A DNA stretch of 64,000 nt from Citrobacter amalonaticus (GCA_028994555.1 JARDVN010000001.1:3720001-3784000); one strand, 5' to 3'; positions 7,854 through 18,688 are shown, numbered from the stretch's first letter. The notes: generated by a model from the sequence alone, not told the origin. Translations and numbers: made by a program.

Positions 7854-10800
7854 TTTACGCTCTCCTGTACCTGGTCATTGCCTTCGCCATCCAGCCAGTT
7901 AATGTTCTTCATCTTACGAACCACCACAAATTCATCACGGTTTGAACCGACGGTACCGTAGTAGTTAAAGCCGTAGGCCAGTTGCGCATAGCCGCCTATC
8001 ATGTGGGTTGGCTTCGGCGTAATGCGGGTCACGGAGTTGTGGATCCCGCCGCGCTGCTCAGTAATTTCGGAACCCGGCAGGTTCACGATACGTTCCTGCG
8101 CGTGGTACATCATGGTCATTCCGGCCGGTACACGCTGACTCACTACTGCACGCGCCGTCAGCGCGCCGTTGCTGTTGAACACTTCGATCCAGTCGTTATC
8201 TTCAATGCCCAGATCTTTGGCATCGGTTTCACTCATCCAGACAATCGGGCCGCCGCGCGACAGGGTCAGCATCAGCAGATTGTCGCTGTAGGTGGAGTGG
8301 ATACCCCATTTCTGGTGCGGCGTCAGGAAGTTGAGCGCTTTTTCCGGATTACCGTTGGATTTCTCGCCCATCACCGATTTCACCGAACGGGTGTCGATTG
8401 GCGGACGGTAGACCAGCAGGCTTTCACCGAAGTCGCGCATCCACTGGTGATCCTGATAGAGCGACTGACGCCCGGTCAGCGTGCGCCACGGGATCAGCTC
8501 ATGTACGTTGGTATAACCGGCGTTGTAAGAGACGTGTTCGTCTTCCAGACCAGACCACGTCGGGCTGGAGATAATCTTGCGCGGCTGCGCCTGGATATCG
8601 CGGAAGCGGATTTTTTCCTCTTCTTTGTTCATCGCCAGATGCGTATGGTCGCGTCCGGTAAACTCGCTGAGCGCCGCCCAGGCTTTCACCGCCACGTGGC
8701 CATTGGTTTCCGGCGCCAGGGTCAGGATCATCTCTGCCGCGTCAATCGCCGTGTTGAGCATCGGCTGACCTTTCGCCGGGCCGTCCGCTTTGGTGTAGTT
8801 AAGCTTCCGCAGCAGGTCCATTTCGCTCTGGGTATTCCAGGCGATCCCCTTACCGCCGTTACCGATTTTCTCCATCAGCGGGCCGATTGAGGTAAACCGC
8901 TCATACGTCGCAGGATAATCGCGTTCAACGGTCATAATGTGCGGCGCGGTGACGCCCGGAATCAGGTCACATTCGCCTTTTTTCCAGTCCTTCACGTCCA
9001 GCGGCTGCGCCAGTTCGGCGGCGGAGTCGTGCTGAATCGGCAGCGTGACCACGTCCGTCTCTTTCCCGAGGTGCCCCACGCAGACTTCTGAAAATTTCTT
9101 CGCGATAGCCTTGTAGATTTCCCAGTCGCTTTTCGATTCCCAGGCCGGGTCAACGGCGGCGGACAGCGGATGAATAAACGGATGCATATCCGAGGTATTC
9201 ATGTCATCTTTTTCATACCAGGTCGCCGTCGGCAGCACGATATCGGAGTACAGGCAGGTACTCGACAGACGGAAGTCCAGCGTCACGACCAGATCCAGCT
9301 TGCCGTCGAGACCGTTGTCATGCCATTCCACTTCTTCTGGCTTCACGCCGCCCTGCTGGCCCAGATCTTTCCCCTGGATCCCGTGTTCAGTCCCCAGCAG
9401 GTATTTGAGCATGTATTCATGCCCCTTACCGGATGAGCCCAGCAGGTTGGAGCGCCAGATGAACAGGTTACGCGGATGGTTTTTCCCGTTTTCCGGCTGC
9501 TCTGCCGCAAAGCGAAGCGAACCCTCTTTCAGTGACTTAACGGTGTAATCCACTGGTGTCATTCCCGCTTTTTTCGCCTCTTCTGCGATGGTCAGCGGGT
9601 TAGTGCCTAACTGTGGCGCGGACGGCAGCCAGCCCATACGTTCAGCGCGCACGTTGAAGTCAATCAGGTGACCGCTGTAGCGGGATTTATCCGCCAGCGG
9701 TGACAGCAGTTCCTGCGCGGTCACCGTCTCATAACGCCACTGACTGGAGTGGTTATAGAAATATGAGGTGCTGTTCATGTGACGCGCCGGACGCTGCCAG
9801 TCAAGGGCAAATGCCAGCGGCTGCCAGCCGGTCTGCGGACGCAGTTTTTCCTGGCCGACATAGTGGGCCCAGCCGCCGCCGCTCTGGCCAATACAGCCAC
9901 AGAACACCAGCATATTGATCAGACCGCGATAGTTCATATCAAGGTGATACCAGTGGTTCAGACCGGCACCGACGATGATCATTGAACGGCCGTGCGTCTT
10001 ATCGGCGTTGTCGGCAAACTCACGCGCGATGCGGGTGATTTGTGCACGCGGCACGCCAGTAATCTGTTCTGCCCACGCCGGGGTATACGCTTTGATGTCA
10101 TCATAACTGGTGGCGCAGTTGGCATCGTTCAGACCGCGTTCCAGACCGTAGTTGGCCATCGTCAGGTCGTAAACGGTGGTGACCAGCACAGACGTGCCAT
10201 CTGCCAGTTGCAGACGCTTAGCCGGCAGTTTGTGCAGCAGTACGTTTTCAAGCTCTACTTTATTGAAGTGTTCAGTGCCTTCACCACCGAAGTACGGGAA
10301 GCCAACTTCTGCAATCTCGTCCTGACTGCCTAACAGACTCAGCTGCAGTTCAGTCTCTTCGCCGGTCGTACCGTCGCGCTGCTCGAGGTTCCATTTGCCT
10401 TTCTCGCCCCAGCGGAAACCGATAGAGCCGTTCGGCGCCACCATGTCACCATTGCTGTTAATGGCAACGGTTTTCCATTGCGGGTTATTTTCCTGACCCA
10501 GTGAATCCACAAGGTCAGCAGCTCGCAGCATACGGCCCGCGGCATAATAACCGTCGCGTGCTTCCAGCATGACCAGCATTGGCATGTCGGTATAGCGGCG
10601 CACGTAGTCGGTAAAGTACTGACTCGGATTGTCGAGGTGGAACTCGCGCAGCATCACATGGCCCATCGCCAGCGCCATCGCCGCATCGGTGCCCTGCTTC
10701 GGCGCCAGCCAGAGATCGCACAGCTTGGCGATTTCGGCGTAGTCCGGCGTCACAGCGACGGTTTTGGTGCCTTTGTACCGCACTTCGGTAAAGAAGTGAG

Positions 10801-11593
10801 CATCCGGTGTACGGGTCTGCGGAACGTTAGAACCCCAGGCGATAATGTAGCTGGAGTTGTACCAGTCAGCGGATTCCGGCACGTCGGTCTGCTCACCCCA
10901 GGTCTGTGGAGATGCCGGTGGCAGGTCGCAATACCAGTCGTAGAAGCTCAGGCAGGTCCCGCCGATCAGCGAGAGATAGCGTGCACCAGAAGCATAGGAA
11001 ACCATCGACATCGCCGGGATCGGCGAGAAGCCAGCCACGCGGTCCGGACCGTACGTTTTCACGGTATAGACGTTAGATGCGGCAATCAGTTCATTGACTT
11101 CCTGCCAGGAGGAACGGACGAATCCGCCGCGACCACGCGCTTGTTTGAAGCTTTTTGCCTTATCAGCGTCTTCGATGATAGAGGCCCAGGCGTCTACGGG
11201 ATCGCTGTGCAGTTTCTTCGCTTCACGCCACATCTTCATCAGACGTTTGCGCATCAGCGGATATTTCAGTCGGTTGGCGCTGTAGAGATACCAGGAGTAG
11301 CTGGCCCCTCGCGGGCAGCCACGCGGCTCGTGATTTGGCATATCCGGACGGGTACGTGGATAATCGGTTTGCTGGGTTTCCCAGGTCACCAGACCGTTTT
11401 TAACGTAGATTTTCCAGCTACATGAGCCGGTGCAGTTAACCCCGTGGGTTGAGCGCACAACTTTATCGTGCTGCCAGCGCTGGCGATACCCGTCCTCCCA
11501 GTCCCGGTTGGTTTCGAGAAGCTGGCCGTGCCCATCGGCAAAGGTTTCGCCCTTCTGCTTGAAGTAGCGAAACCGGTCCAGGAATTTACTCAT
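7850..11593 (-). CDS. narG: NarG, molybdenum catalytic subunit of nitrate reductase A
   Basis: This 1247-residue catalytic subunit reduces nitrate to nitrite at a bis-MGD molybdenum centre in the cytoplasm. The FS0 cluster ligands H50, C54, C58 and C93 are visible in STHGVNCTGSC and RGCPRG; the His ligand is the NarG signature. The SADWYNSS segment supplies the Asp ligand to Mo. The N terminus (SKFLDRFRYF) is the relic twin-arginine-like leader bound by NarJ. The frame is uninterrupted over 3.7 kb. It is first gene of narGHJI; an FNR box and upstream NarL heptamers precede it. Confidence 0.99.
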   Translation of the reverse strand: MSKFLDRFRYFKQKGETFADGHGQLLETNRDWEDGYRQRWQHDKVVRSTHGVNCTGSCSWKIYVKNGLVTWETQQTDYPRTRPDMPNHEPRGCPRGASYSWYLYSANRLKYPLMRKRLMKMWREAKKLHSDPVDAWASIIEDADKAKSFKQARGRGGFVRSSWQEVNELIAASNVYTVKTYGPDRVAGFSPIPAMSMVSYASGARYLSLIGGTCLSFYDWYCDLPPASPQTWGEQTDVPESADWYNSSYIIAWGSNVPQTRTPDAHFFTEVRYKGTKTVAVTPDYAEIAKLCDLWLAPKQGTDAAMALAMGHVMLREFHLDNPSQYFTDYVRRYTDMPMLVMLEARDGYYAAGRMLRAADLVDSLGQENNPQWKTVAINSNGDMVAPNGSIGFRWGEKGKWNLEQRDGTTGEETELQLSLLGSQDEIAEVGFPYFGGEGTEHFNKVELENVLLHKLPAKRLQLADGTSVLVTTVYDLTMANYGLERGLNDANCATSYDDIKAYTPAWAEQITGVPRAQITRIAREFADNADKTHGRSMIIVGAGLNHWYHLDMNYRGLINMLVFCGCIGQSGGGWAHYVGQEKLRPQTGWQPLAFALDWQRPARHMNSTSYFYNHSSQWRYETVTAQELLSPLADKSRYSGHLIDFNVRAERMGWLPSAPQLGTNPLTIAEEAKKAGMTPVDYTVKSLKEGSLRFAAEQPENGKNHPRNLFIWRSNLLGSSGKGHEYMLKYLLGTEHGIQGKDLGQQGGVKPEEVEWHDNGLDGKLDLVVTLDFRLSSTCLYSDIVLPTATWYEKDDMNTSDMHPFIHPLSAAVDPAWESKSDWEIYKAIAKKFSEVCVGHLGKETDVVTLPIQHDSAAELAQPLDVKDWKKGECDLIPGVTAPHIMTVERDYPATYERFTSIGPLMEKIGNGGKGIAWNTQSEMDLLRKLNYTKADGPAKGQPMLNTAIDAAEMILTLAPETNGHVAVKAWAALSEFTGRDHTHLAMNKEEEKIRFRDIQAQPRKIISSPTWSGLEDEHVSYNAGYTNVHELIPWRTLTGRQSLYQDHQWMRDFGESLLVYRPPIDTRSVKSVMGEKSNGNPEKALNFLTPHQKWGIHSTYSDNLLMLTLSRGGPIVWMSETDAKDLGIEDNDWIEVFNSNGALTARAVVSQRVPAGMTMMYHAQERIVNLPGSEITEQRGGIHNSVTRITPKPTHMIGGYAQLAYGFNYYGTVGSNRDEFVVVRKMKNINWLDGEGNDQVQESVK

Positions 11594-11682
11594 CGGTTCT
11601 CTCCTGTTGGAGCCTGACGGCTCTCTGATAAATCGACATTGCTTGATTGAGGCGAAGGTAACGCTCTGAAAGGACGTGGGAA

Positions 11683-11696
11683 TTGATAACGATCAA
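11683..11696 (-). promoter_or_regulatory. FNR box of the narG promoter
   Basis: TTGATAACGATCAA (TTGATCGTTATCAA on the coding strand) fits the FNR consensus TTGAT-N4-ATCAA exactly and lies about 90 bp upstream of narG. That is where the -41.5 activating site sits in E. coli. It implies anaerobic induction. Confidence 0.92.
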
Positions 11697-11830
11697 GGCA
11701 TGCAGGGATGAAAACGGGAGGAAATTTTTGACATACTCCTTTCGGGGGGATTTGAAATTTAATTGTATCCAACTGTTTTTAAAGATTATTTTTTCAATCA
11801 CATTTTCCGTAAATGATAAATTCTTAACGA

Positions 11831-11847
11831 GTGGGTATTAAGGGGTA
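11831..11847 (-). promoter_or_regulatory. Distal NarL heptamer pair upstream of narG
   Basis: On the minus strand two heptamers, TACCCCT (11841-11847) and TACCCAC (11831-11837), lie about 150 bp upstream of the FNR box. This corresponds to the NarL region near -200 in E. coli, which acts with IHF-induced bending. The AT-rich stretch between (about 11750-11830) could hold the IHF site; I could not place it exactly. The rest of the 390-bp narK-narG gap holds no gene. Confidence 0.65.
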
Positions 11848-11933
11848 TTCCCCTGGTTGACATCTTTTCGCAACGGACTGGCAGAACGGCGCAACAATAA
11901 AAACAAGAGTATGTTGTAACTAATGAGATGCTG

Positions 11934-11958
11934 AAAAAAGCGCGGTCTAACGCCGCGC
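11934..11958 (-). terminator. narK terminator
   Basis: GCGCGG and CCGCGC form a stem around TCTAACG on the minus strand just beyond the narK stop, followed by six U's (A run at 11934-11939). Confidence 0.82.
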
Positions 11959-11982
11959 AACGGATAATCAACAATGCTTTTT

Positions 11983-13375
11983 TTACTTTTTAGAATGCCG
12001 TCCGTATACCACCCAGGTGATAACCACGCAGGCAATATAGAAGATCAGGAAGACTTTCATCGCGTCAACCGGCGAACCAGTTAACGCAAGCGAAGTGCCG
12101 AATGCTTTCGGGATAAAGAAGCCGCCGATGGCGCCTATCGCCGAAATAAAGCCCAGCGCCGCTGCCGTGTCGGTCGCCGCTTCACGCATCGCTTTCTCTT
12201 CAGAGCCGCCTTCAGCTTTTACACGCTCCATCGTCAGCTTACGGAAGATAACGGAGATCATCTGGAAGGTAGAACCACTGCCCAGCCCGGCCGTCATAAA
12301 GAGTGCAAGGAAGACCACGAAGAAGGCGATGAAATTGCCGCCGGCACCATTGGTCGGTAAGGTCAGGAACAGCAGGCCGCTGAAAATCGCCATCAGCACA
12401 AAGTTCACCAGCGTGACGCGCGTCCCGCCTAAACGATCAGAGATCGCCCCACCTGCAGAACGCGCCAGCGCACCGACCAGGGGGCCAAAAAATGCATAAT
12501 GCAGGATCTGAATCTCCGGAAACTGAGTCTTTGACAGCATCGCAAAACCTGCAGAAAACCCGATGAACGAGCCGAAGGTCGCCAGATAGAGCAGGCTCAT
12601 GATCCACAGATGACCGCGCCTGAGAACCGGTAATTGCTCTTTCAGCGATGCTTTTGAGGTCGCCAGTTCGTTCATACCAAACCAGGCCGCCAGCGTGAAG
12701 AAGGCGAGGAACGGTACCCAGATCCAGGCGGCATTCGCCAGATACAGTTGCGAACCATCCGGTTGCTCAACGCCATGGCTGCCAAAGACAGCGAAGATTG
12801 ACAGCGAGACCACCAGCGGCGCAACCAGTTGCATCACGCTGACGCCCATATTCCCCAGGCCACCATTCAGCCCCAGCGCACCGCCCTGTTTCTGCTTTGG
12901 AAAGAAGAAACTGATGTTCGCCATACTGGAGGCAAAGTTTGCGCCAGCAAAGCCGCACAGCAGTGAAATCACGATAAAGGTGCTGAACGGCGTGGCGGTA
13001 TCCTGCACGGCAAATCCTAACCAGACGCACGGGATAATCAGGATGCCGGTGCTGAAAGCGGTCCAGCGGCGACCGCCAAAGACCGGAACCATAAAGGAGT
13101 AAGGCACACGTAATAACGCGCCGGAGACCGACGGTAACGCCGTCAGCATAAACAACTGCTCGGTGGTAAAGTTGAAGCCGACCTTCGGCAGATTCACCGC
13201 AACAGCACTGAACAACATCCAGACGCAAAACGCCAGCAGCAAGCAGGGGACGGAAATCCACAGGTTGCGGCTGGCGATACGTTGACCCCGCTGTGCCCAG
13301 AACGCCGGATCTTCCGGTCGCCATTCGGTGATTACAGCTCCAGATGCCCTTTCGGGGGGCGGATGAGTGACTCAT
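11983..13375 (-). CDS. narK: NarK, nitrate/nitrite antiporter (+1 frameshift near the N terminus)
   Basis: This is a twelve-helix major facilitator transporter that exchanges nitrate for nitrite. The nitrate signature segments are visible as GFAGANFASSMANISFFFPKQKQGGALGLNGGLGN and its second-half counterpart around GLGSGSTFQM. The main frame opens at about 13242. The true start is the ATG at 13375 (MSHSSAP), put out of frame by six G's at 13354-13359 where five are needed. Corrected, it is 463 residues, as in E. coli. It is divergent from narXL, with an FNR box 60 bp upstream of the start. Confidence 0.95.
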
Positions 13376-13434
13376 AGACACCTCTGATACGCAATTCGAT
13401 GCCTGCAACCTTAGGGTTTACAGCGCGAGGTAAG

Positions 13435-13448
13435 TTGATATAAATCAA
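13435..13448 (-). promoter_or_regulatory. FNR box of the narK promoter
   Basis: TTGATATAAATCAA is a perfect match to the FNR consensus, 60 bp upstream of the narK ATG. It predicts FNR-dependent anaerobic expression, as known for E. coli narK. Confidence 0.92.
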
Positions 13449-13590
13449 AGGAAAAGGAGGCAATATCAGCGCAAAAAAATCATGATCACCCTAAGTGAGT
13501 AGAATAATTCGCCAAAAAATACGTGGTTTTTCACAGCACTGCTCGCCGCACTTTCCCCCTTCCCTGAATCCTCTGCGATCATGGCAATTA

Positions 13591-13617
13591 AGAGGTAACT
13601 CGTTTTAGGTATGGGTA
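13591..13617. promoter_or_regulatory. NarL/NarP heptamer cluster in the narK-narX intergenic region
   Basis: Three heptamers on the minus strand are TACCTCT (13591-13597), TACCTAA (13605-13611) and TACCCAT (13611-13617). Two fit TACYNMT fully and one has a last-base mismatch. Clustered heptamers here mediate nitrate activation of narK and modulation of narX in E. coli. No small gene is apparent in this 350-bp gap. Confidence 0.65.
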
Positions 13618-13728
13618 TACTCCAGGGGATGGTCGAGAATAACGCCACTGTCTGATTCTGCCCGGCACTCTCGTCATTCATCAAGGTTTCCCGATTTGCT
13701 CGCCGGGGACCTGAAAGAAGAAGGTTTT

Positions 13729-15526
13729 ATGCTAAAACGTTGTCTTTCTCCACTCACGCTGGTTAACCAGGTGGCGCTCATTGTGATGCTCTCGACGGCC
13801 ATTGGCGTAGCCGGTATGGCGGTCTCTGGCTGGCTGGTTCAGGGCGTACAGGGCAGCGCGCACGCCATCAATAAAGCGGGTTCGCTGCGGATGCAAAGCT
13901 ACCGCCTGCTCGCCAGCGTGCCGTTAAGCGCTGAGGATCAGAAACTGCTTAATGAAATGGAGCAAACGGCGTTCAGCCCGGAACTGACCCGTGCCGCAGA
14001 ACGCGACGGTCAGCAGGAGCAACTGCGCGCCCTTCAGGATTACTGGCACCGCGAACTCTCCCCCCGGCCTGCTACAGGCCAAAAGCAGAGAATCTGTCGC
14101 CGCCGACGTCAGCCAGTTTGTCACAAGCCTCGATCGGCTCGTCTCCGCGTTTGATCACACCACCGAAATGCGCATTGAACGTGTGGTGATGGTGCACCGG
14201 GTGATGGCGATTTTTATGGCGCTGCTGCTGGTGTTTACCATTATCTGGCTGCGTGCGCGTCTGCTTCAGCCGTGGAAACAACTGCTGTCGATGGCGCGGG
14301 CCATCAGCCAGCGCGACTTTACCCAGCGCGCGCAGATCGGCGGGCGTAATGAGATGGCGATGCTCGGCGACGCGCTAAATAACATGTCCGACGAACTGGC
14401 GGAAAGCTATTCAGTGCTTGAACAGCGCGTCAGAGAAAAAACGGCCGGGCTGGAGCAGAAAAACCAGATCCTCTCTTTTCTCTGGCAGGCGAATCGTCGC
14501 CTGCATTCGCCGGTTCCGCTTTGCGAACGTCTCTCCCCGGTGCTGAACGGTCTGCAAAATCTGACCCAAATGCATGACATCGAACTGCGGGTTTATGACC
14601 AGGAAGATGAAGAGAACCATCAGGAATTCACCTGCCAGTCCGATCTCAGTTGTGATGATAAAGGGTGTCACCTCTGCCCGCGCGAAGTGCTACCGACCAC
14701 GGAAGGCGGAATGACGCTGAAATGGCGCTTAACGGACACCCATACCCAGTACGGCATTTTGCTGGCAACTCTGCCGCAGGGACGTCACCTGAGTCACGAT
14801 CAGCAGCAACTGGTGGATACCGTCGTGGAACAGCTCACCGCCACGCTGGCGCTGGATCGCAATCAGGAACGCCAGCAGCAGTTGATTGTCATGGAAGAGC
14901 GTGCCACCATCGCACGCGAACTTCATGATTCTATTGCACAATCGCTGTCCTGTATGAAGATGCAGATCAGTTGCCTGCAAATGCAGGGAGACGCATTGCC
15001 GGACAGCAGCCGTGATTTGCTGAGCCAGATCCGCAACGAACTGAACGCCTCATGGGCGCAACTGCGCGAACTGTTGACGACGTTCCGCTTACGGCTGACC
15101 GAACCCGGTCTGCGCCCGGCGCTGGAAGCCAGTTGCCAGGAATACAGCACCCGTTTTGGTTTTACGGTGAAACTGGATTACCAGCTACCACCACGTCTGG
15201 TGCCTTCGAATCAGGCGATTCACCTGCTGCAAATTGCCCGCGAAGCCTTAAGCAATGCGCTAAAACACGCTCACGCTGATGAGGTCGTGGTTACCGTAGC
15301 GCTGAAAGGCAAGCAGGTTAAATTGACTGTACAAGACAATGGCTGCGGCGTTCCTGAGAACGCCGAACGCAGTAACCACTATGGCATGATCATTATGCGC
15401 GACCGGGCACAGAGCCTGCGTGGAGACTGCCAGGTACGCCGCCGCGAGACGGGAGGCACTGAAGTCGCTGTCACCTTTATTCCCGAAACATACTTCACAG
15501 AAGTTCAAGGAGATACCCATGAATAA
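13729..15526 (+). CDS. narX: NarX, nitrate/nitrite sensor histidine kinase (+1 frameshift)
   Basis: This is an inner-membrane sensor: TM1 (about 15-37), a periplasmic domain beginning with the P-box, TM2 (about 150-175), HAMP, a cysteine-bearing central module ([11 protein letters not shown]) and a HisKA_3/HATPase core. The phospho-acceptor His is in [12 protein letters not shown] and the ATP-binding Asn in [10 protein letters not shown]. The frame breaks at six C's (14060-14065, five needed) inside the periplasmic domain. Joined, the product is about 598 residues. Start ATG 13729 is supported by [11 protein letters not shown]. The stop overlaps the narL start by 8 bp. Confidence 0.95.
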
Positions 15527-16169
15527 TCAGGAACCGGCAACTATCCTGCTCATCGACGATCATCCGATGCTGCGGACCGGCGTCAAACAGCTTGTCAGCA
15601 TGGCGCCGGATATTACCGTAGTCGGTGAGGCCAGCAACGGCGAACAGGGTATCGAACTGGCCGAATCGCTTGACCCGGATCTGATCCTGCTTGACCTGAA
15701 CATGCCGGGGATGAACGGGCTGGAAACCCTCGACAAACTGCGTGAAAAGGCTCTTTCCGGGCGTATCGTGGTGTTCAGCGTATCGAATCATGAAGAAGAT
15801 GTGGTGACGGCGCTCAAGCGCGGCGCTGATGGTTATCTGCTAAAGGATATGGAACCGGAAGATCTGCTTAAGTCATTACAGCAGGCTGCCGCCGGAGAGA
15901 TGGTGTTAAGCGAAGCGTTAACCCCCGTGCTGGCTGCCAGCCTGCGCGCCAACCGCGCCACTTCCGATCGCGATGTCACGCAATTGACCCCGCGCGAGCG
16001 CGACATTCTCAAGCTTATCGCTCAGGGTTTGCCGAACAAGATGATTGCCCGTCGCCTGGATATCACCGAGAGTACGGTAAAAGTCCACGTGAAGCATATG
16101 CTGAAGAAAATGAAGCTGAAGTCACGCGTTGAAGCGGCTGTGTGGGTGCATCAGGAACGCATCTTCTGA
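15519..16169 (+). CDS. narL: NarL, nitrate response regulator
   Basis: This intact 216-residue two-component regulator has a receiver domain with D59 ([13 protein letters not shown]) as the acceptor and the conserved Lys in LLKDMEP. The C-terminal LuxR-type helix-turn-helix is [15 protein letters not shown]...[13 protein letters not shown]. It is phosphorylated by NarX (and NarQ) and binds TACYNMT heptamers such as those upstream of narG and narK in this window. It starts inside the end of narX and its TGA abuts the ychO stop codon with no spacer. Confidence 0.98.
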   Translation: MNNQEPATILLIDDHPMLRTGVKQLVSMAPDITVVGEASNGEQGIELAESLDPDLILLDLNMPGMNGLETLDKLREKALSGRIVVFSVSNHEEDVVTALKRGADGYLLKDMEPEDLLKSLQQAAAGEMVLSEALTPVLAASLRANRATSDRDVTQLTPRERDILKLIAQGLPNKMIARRLDITESTVKVHVKHMLKKMKLKSRVEAAVWVHQERIF

Positions 16170-17605
16170 TCACTCCTCCGGCAGCAACCTCCAGCGCGGG
16201 TCGTCTTCTGGCATCGCCATAAACGGTTCAGTCAGCACGAGCGTGATCTCATTGGAAGAGACACGCTGCCCTTTCTCATCTTCGACCACGACCGACAGTC
16301 GCCAGCGGTTGCTCGCCCCTTCACTGCTGTCCCAGGCGGGCATAATCACCGTCCAGCCTTCGACGCTTTCCGCATTAGCCCCTGCCGTCAGACTCAGCGC
16401 CTGCGTGTCCCCCCTGCCAGGTAATATGGCGAATGCCATGCAGACTGCGTACCTGTAGTTTTAACGGCACCGTTTCGCCCGAGTGCAGATCCCACGGTGG
16501 CGTCGCCAGAAATACGCTCAGCGTTTTGCGCTGGCGGTATTCCATCGTCGGCAGGTTATTGCGCTGTGGTTGATCATAGCGGCTTCCGCGCAGCGACTGA
16601 CTCTCTGCCACTTCGCTGGCGGCCAGCTGTTTTTTCAACGGCACGCCGAAGCGGTAGTTCAGGTTCAGTCCAAGGTTGTTCTGGCTGAGCCCGCTCTCCC
16701 CCTGTTTGTGCTGGGCGGTTACTGTCACCAGCGGAACCGGGGTGTAATTCAGCCCCAGCTTCACCGCCACTGGATTGTGATAGCCCGTCCCGGAATCAAA
16801 CAGATCCACGCTGTCGCCAAAATATTGTTCCACACTGACGCTGGTATTGAGATATTCGTAGAAGGGCATGCGCATTTGCGCCGTGACGTCGTAACCGCGC
16901 GCCATGCGTTGCTCCAGCGTCGGCGTATGGGCGCGCCACGAGGCAAACGGCTGGTAATAATTGGCCGACAGCCGCAGGTATTCCCCCCCACGCTTCAGCG
17001 CCCAGTCCGCCACGCTGAAGGTTTTCATCCAACAGATTATCGTAGAAGGTGTTATAGCCGAGCAACCAGCCGTCGCGCACCCAGCGCTGGCCGATACCCA
17101 CATTACTCACCAGCCCGTCATCCTGCTGAGTAAGACCCAGTTGACTCCAGGTGAGGTAGCGCGAGTTATCCTGCAAGGGGACAAACCAGCTTCCGCGACT
17201 GCCGTTGAAATTGCCTTCGCTATCGACCTGAACATTCACGCTGGCCTTGCCCCAGGGCGACAGCCAGGACTCCAGGTGCTCATTCACCTGCTCGCTGACG
17301 GCGTCGCGAACCTGACCAAAAGCAAACTGTTTTGCCTGCTCGCCGGTGTCCAGTCCGTTGTCGTTCATGCTTGCCTCGCCAAAGGCTTTCACCATCTCGG
17401 CGAAATGTTTTTCACCTTCATGCGATTCGGGAGCCATACCCAGATCGGGCAATCCGTCCTGGTTATTATCAAAGGGATTTTCGGCCTGTTGCATAAAAGA
17501 AGATTGTGCACTGGCCGTACCGCCTGCCAGCAGCAAGAGTATCCAGAAAGGGAGGAAATGCGATACAAAACGGCTCAAATCGACGATGGCTTTTAGGGAG
17601 ATCAA
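16170..17605 (-). CDS. ychO: YchO, invasin/intimin-like outer-membrane protein (two +1 frameshifts)
   Basis: A signal peptide (cleavage likely after GGTASA) is followed by an inverse-autotransporter beta-barrel domain with the typical NTFYDN, LGAEAW and YLRLSANYY pattern. A short C-terminal Ig-like extension follows. Runs C7 at 16983-16989 (six needed) and C6 at 16409-16414 (five needed) break it into three pieces. Joined it is about 477 residues. This family includes a barrel without large adhesive repeats; the E. coli protein has been linked to adhesion/invasion, and I infer outer-membrane location only. Confidence 0.88.
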
Positions 17606-17788
17606 TTAACTAACACGCTTAAAGCTTACCTGACTCAGCGTCATTTTGCAGGCTTTCTCACGCTTTCAGGAATATCCTTATGCCTGCCAGGCATGCCTTT
17701 TTCGCCACTCTTCCATTGGTAACACCCCGCTTGCGCGGTAACATAACGTGCTGACAAATCAAACCTCCCCCCGCTAACAGGAGTTAAC

Positions 17789-18142
17789 ATGCAAAAGATT
17801 GTGATCATTGCCAACGGTGCGGCATACGGTAGCGAATCGTTATTCAACAGTCTGCGACTGGCGATCGCGTTACGTGAACAGGCGGGCGATCTTGACCTTC
17901 GTCTGTTCCTGATGTCGGATGCCGTCACGGCGGGATTACGCGGTCAGAAGCCCGCAGAAGGCTACAATATCCAGCAGATGCTGGAGATCCTGACCGCTCA
18001 GAATGTGCCGGTCAAACTGTGCAAAACCTGCACCGACGGACGCGGGATCACGACGCTGCCGCTGATTGATGGCGTGGAAGTCGGCACGCTGGTGGAGCTG
18101 GCGCAATGGACGCTGGCCGCCGATAAAGTGCTCACCTTCTAA
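17789..18142 (+). CDS. ychN: YchN, DsrE/F-like family protein
   Basis: This intact 117-residue protein of the DsrE/TusD fold forms a hexamer in E. coli. Cysteines sit in KLCKTCTDGRG (about residues 78-88), the region used for sulfur transfer in related proteins; a sulfur-relay function is not demonstrated. It is preceded by AGGAG 5 bp before the ATG and is divergent from ychO. The 260 bp after it hold no gene I recognise. Confidence 0.94.
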   Translation: MQKIVIIANGAAYGSESLFNSLRLAIALREQAGDLDLRLFLMSDAVTAGLRGQKPAEGYNIQQMLEILTAQNVPVKLCKTCTDGRGITTLPLIDGVEVGTLVELAQWTLAADKVLTF

Positions 18143-18405
18143 TCCCCCTTTTCAGGCGAGCTTGCTGAAACAGCCGGTTATTTCCGAATTTAATCTTATT
18201 GGGGCGTATCTTTACCCAAAGTAAGTGCGCCCGATCACGCTTTTCGCCGGGATTTTGTCACTATTGTTTAATCGTTATGCCATTTTTTGATCAAAATCAG
18301 CATCCGAAGCCTAACTCTTTGGTGTTATGCCTCATGGGTAAAATGTGAACAACATCACGCAGCACTTCCGAAAGGAAGTACGTTGTTTTCAATACGGGGT
18401 GAGAA

Positions 18406-18651
18406 ATGGCATTAGTAAAGGCAAGTTTAAAGTTATTTGGTGGGGATACCGTGGTCGTACGCTGTTCGGAGCGTTGCCACATCCATCTGATGAGCGAGAA
18501 AAATCACGTTAAAGACACGCAGACCGACATATTAAGCGTGCAGAACCGTGATAACGCATGGTTGACCGTGCCGTATACCGGCGTCTGGAACATCCTGATC
18601 GACAGCCACAGCCAGTCGCTTGAACATTCCATCAGTTATATCGCAGCCTGA
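18406..18651 (+). CDS. DUF1883 family small protein
   Basis: This 81-residue protein reads as one compact beta-rich domain (FGGDTVVVRCSERCHIHLM ... LTVPYTGVWNILID), the DUF1883 pattern. It has no signal peptide or membrane helix. It is monocistronic: 263 bp follow ychN before it and a REP-like palindrome follows its stop. A plausible RBS (GGGGTGAGAA) precedes the ATG. The function is unknown. I do not recall a counterpart at this position in E. coli K-12, so it may be part of the Salmonella/Citrobacter accessory set. Confidence 0.8.
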   Translation: MALVKASLKLFGGDTVVVRCSERCHIHLMSEKNHVKDTQTDILSVQNRDNAWLTVPYTGVWNILIDSHSQSLEHSISYIAA

Positions 18652-18661
18652 TACGTGAATT

Positions 18662-18688
18662 GCCCGGTAGCGCTTGCGCCTGCCGGGC
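18662..18688. repeat. REP-like palindrome between the DUF1883 gene and chaC
   Basis: GCCCGGTAGCGC and GCGCCTGCCGGGC arms flank a short loop between two convergent genes, 10 bp past the DUF1883 stop. Its composition is typical of enterobacterial REP elements and it probably protects or ends both transcripts. Confidence 0.65.
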
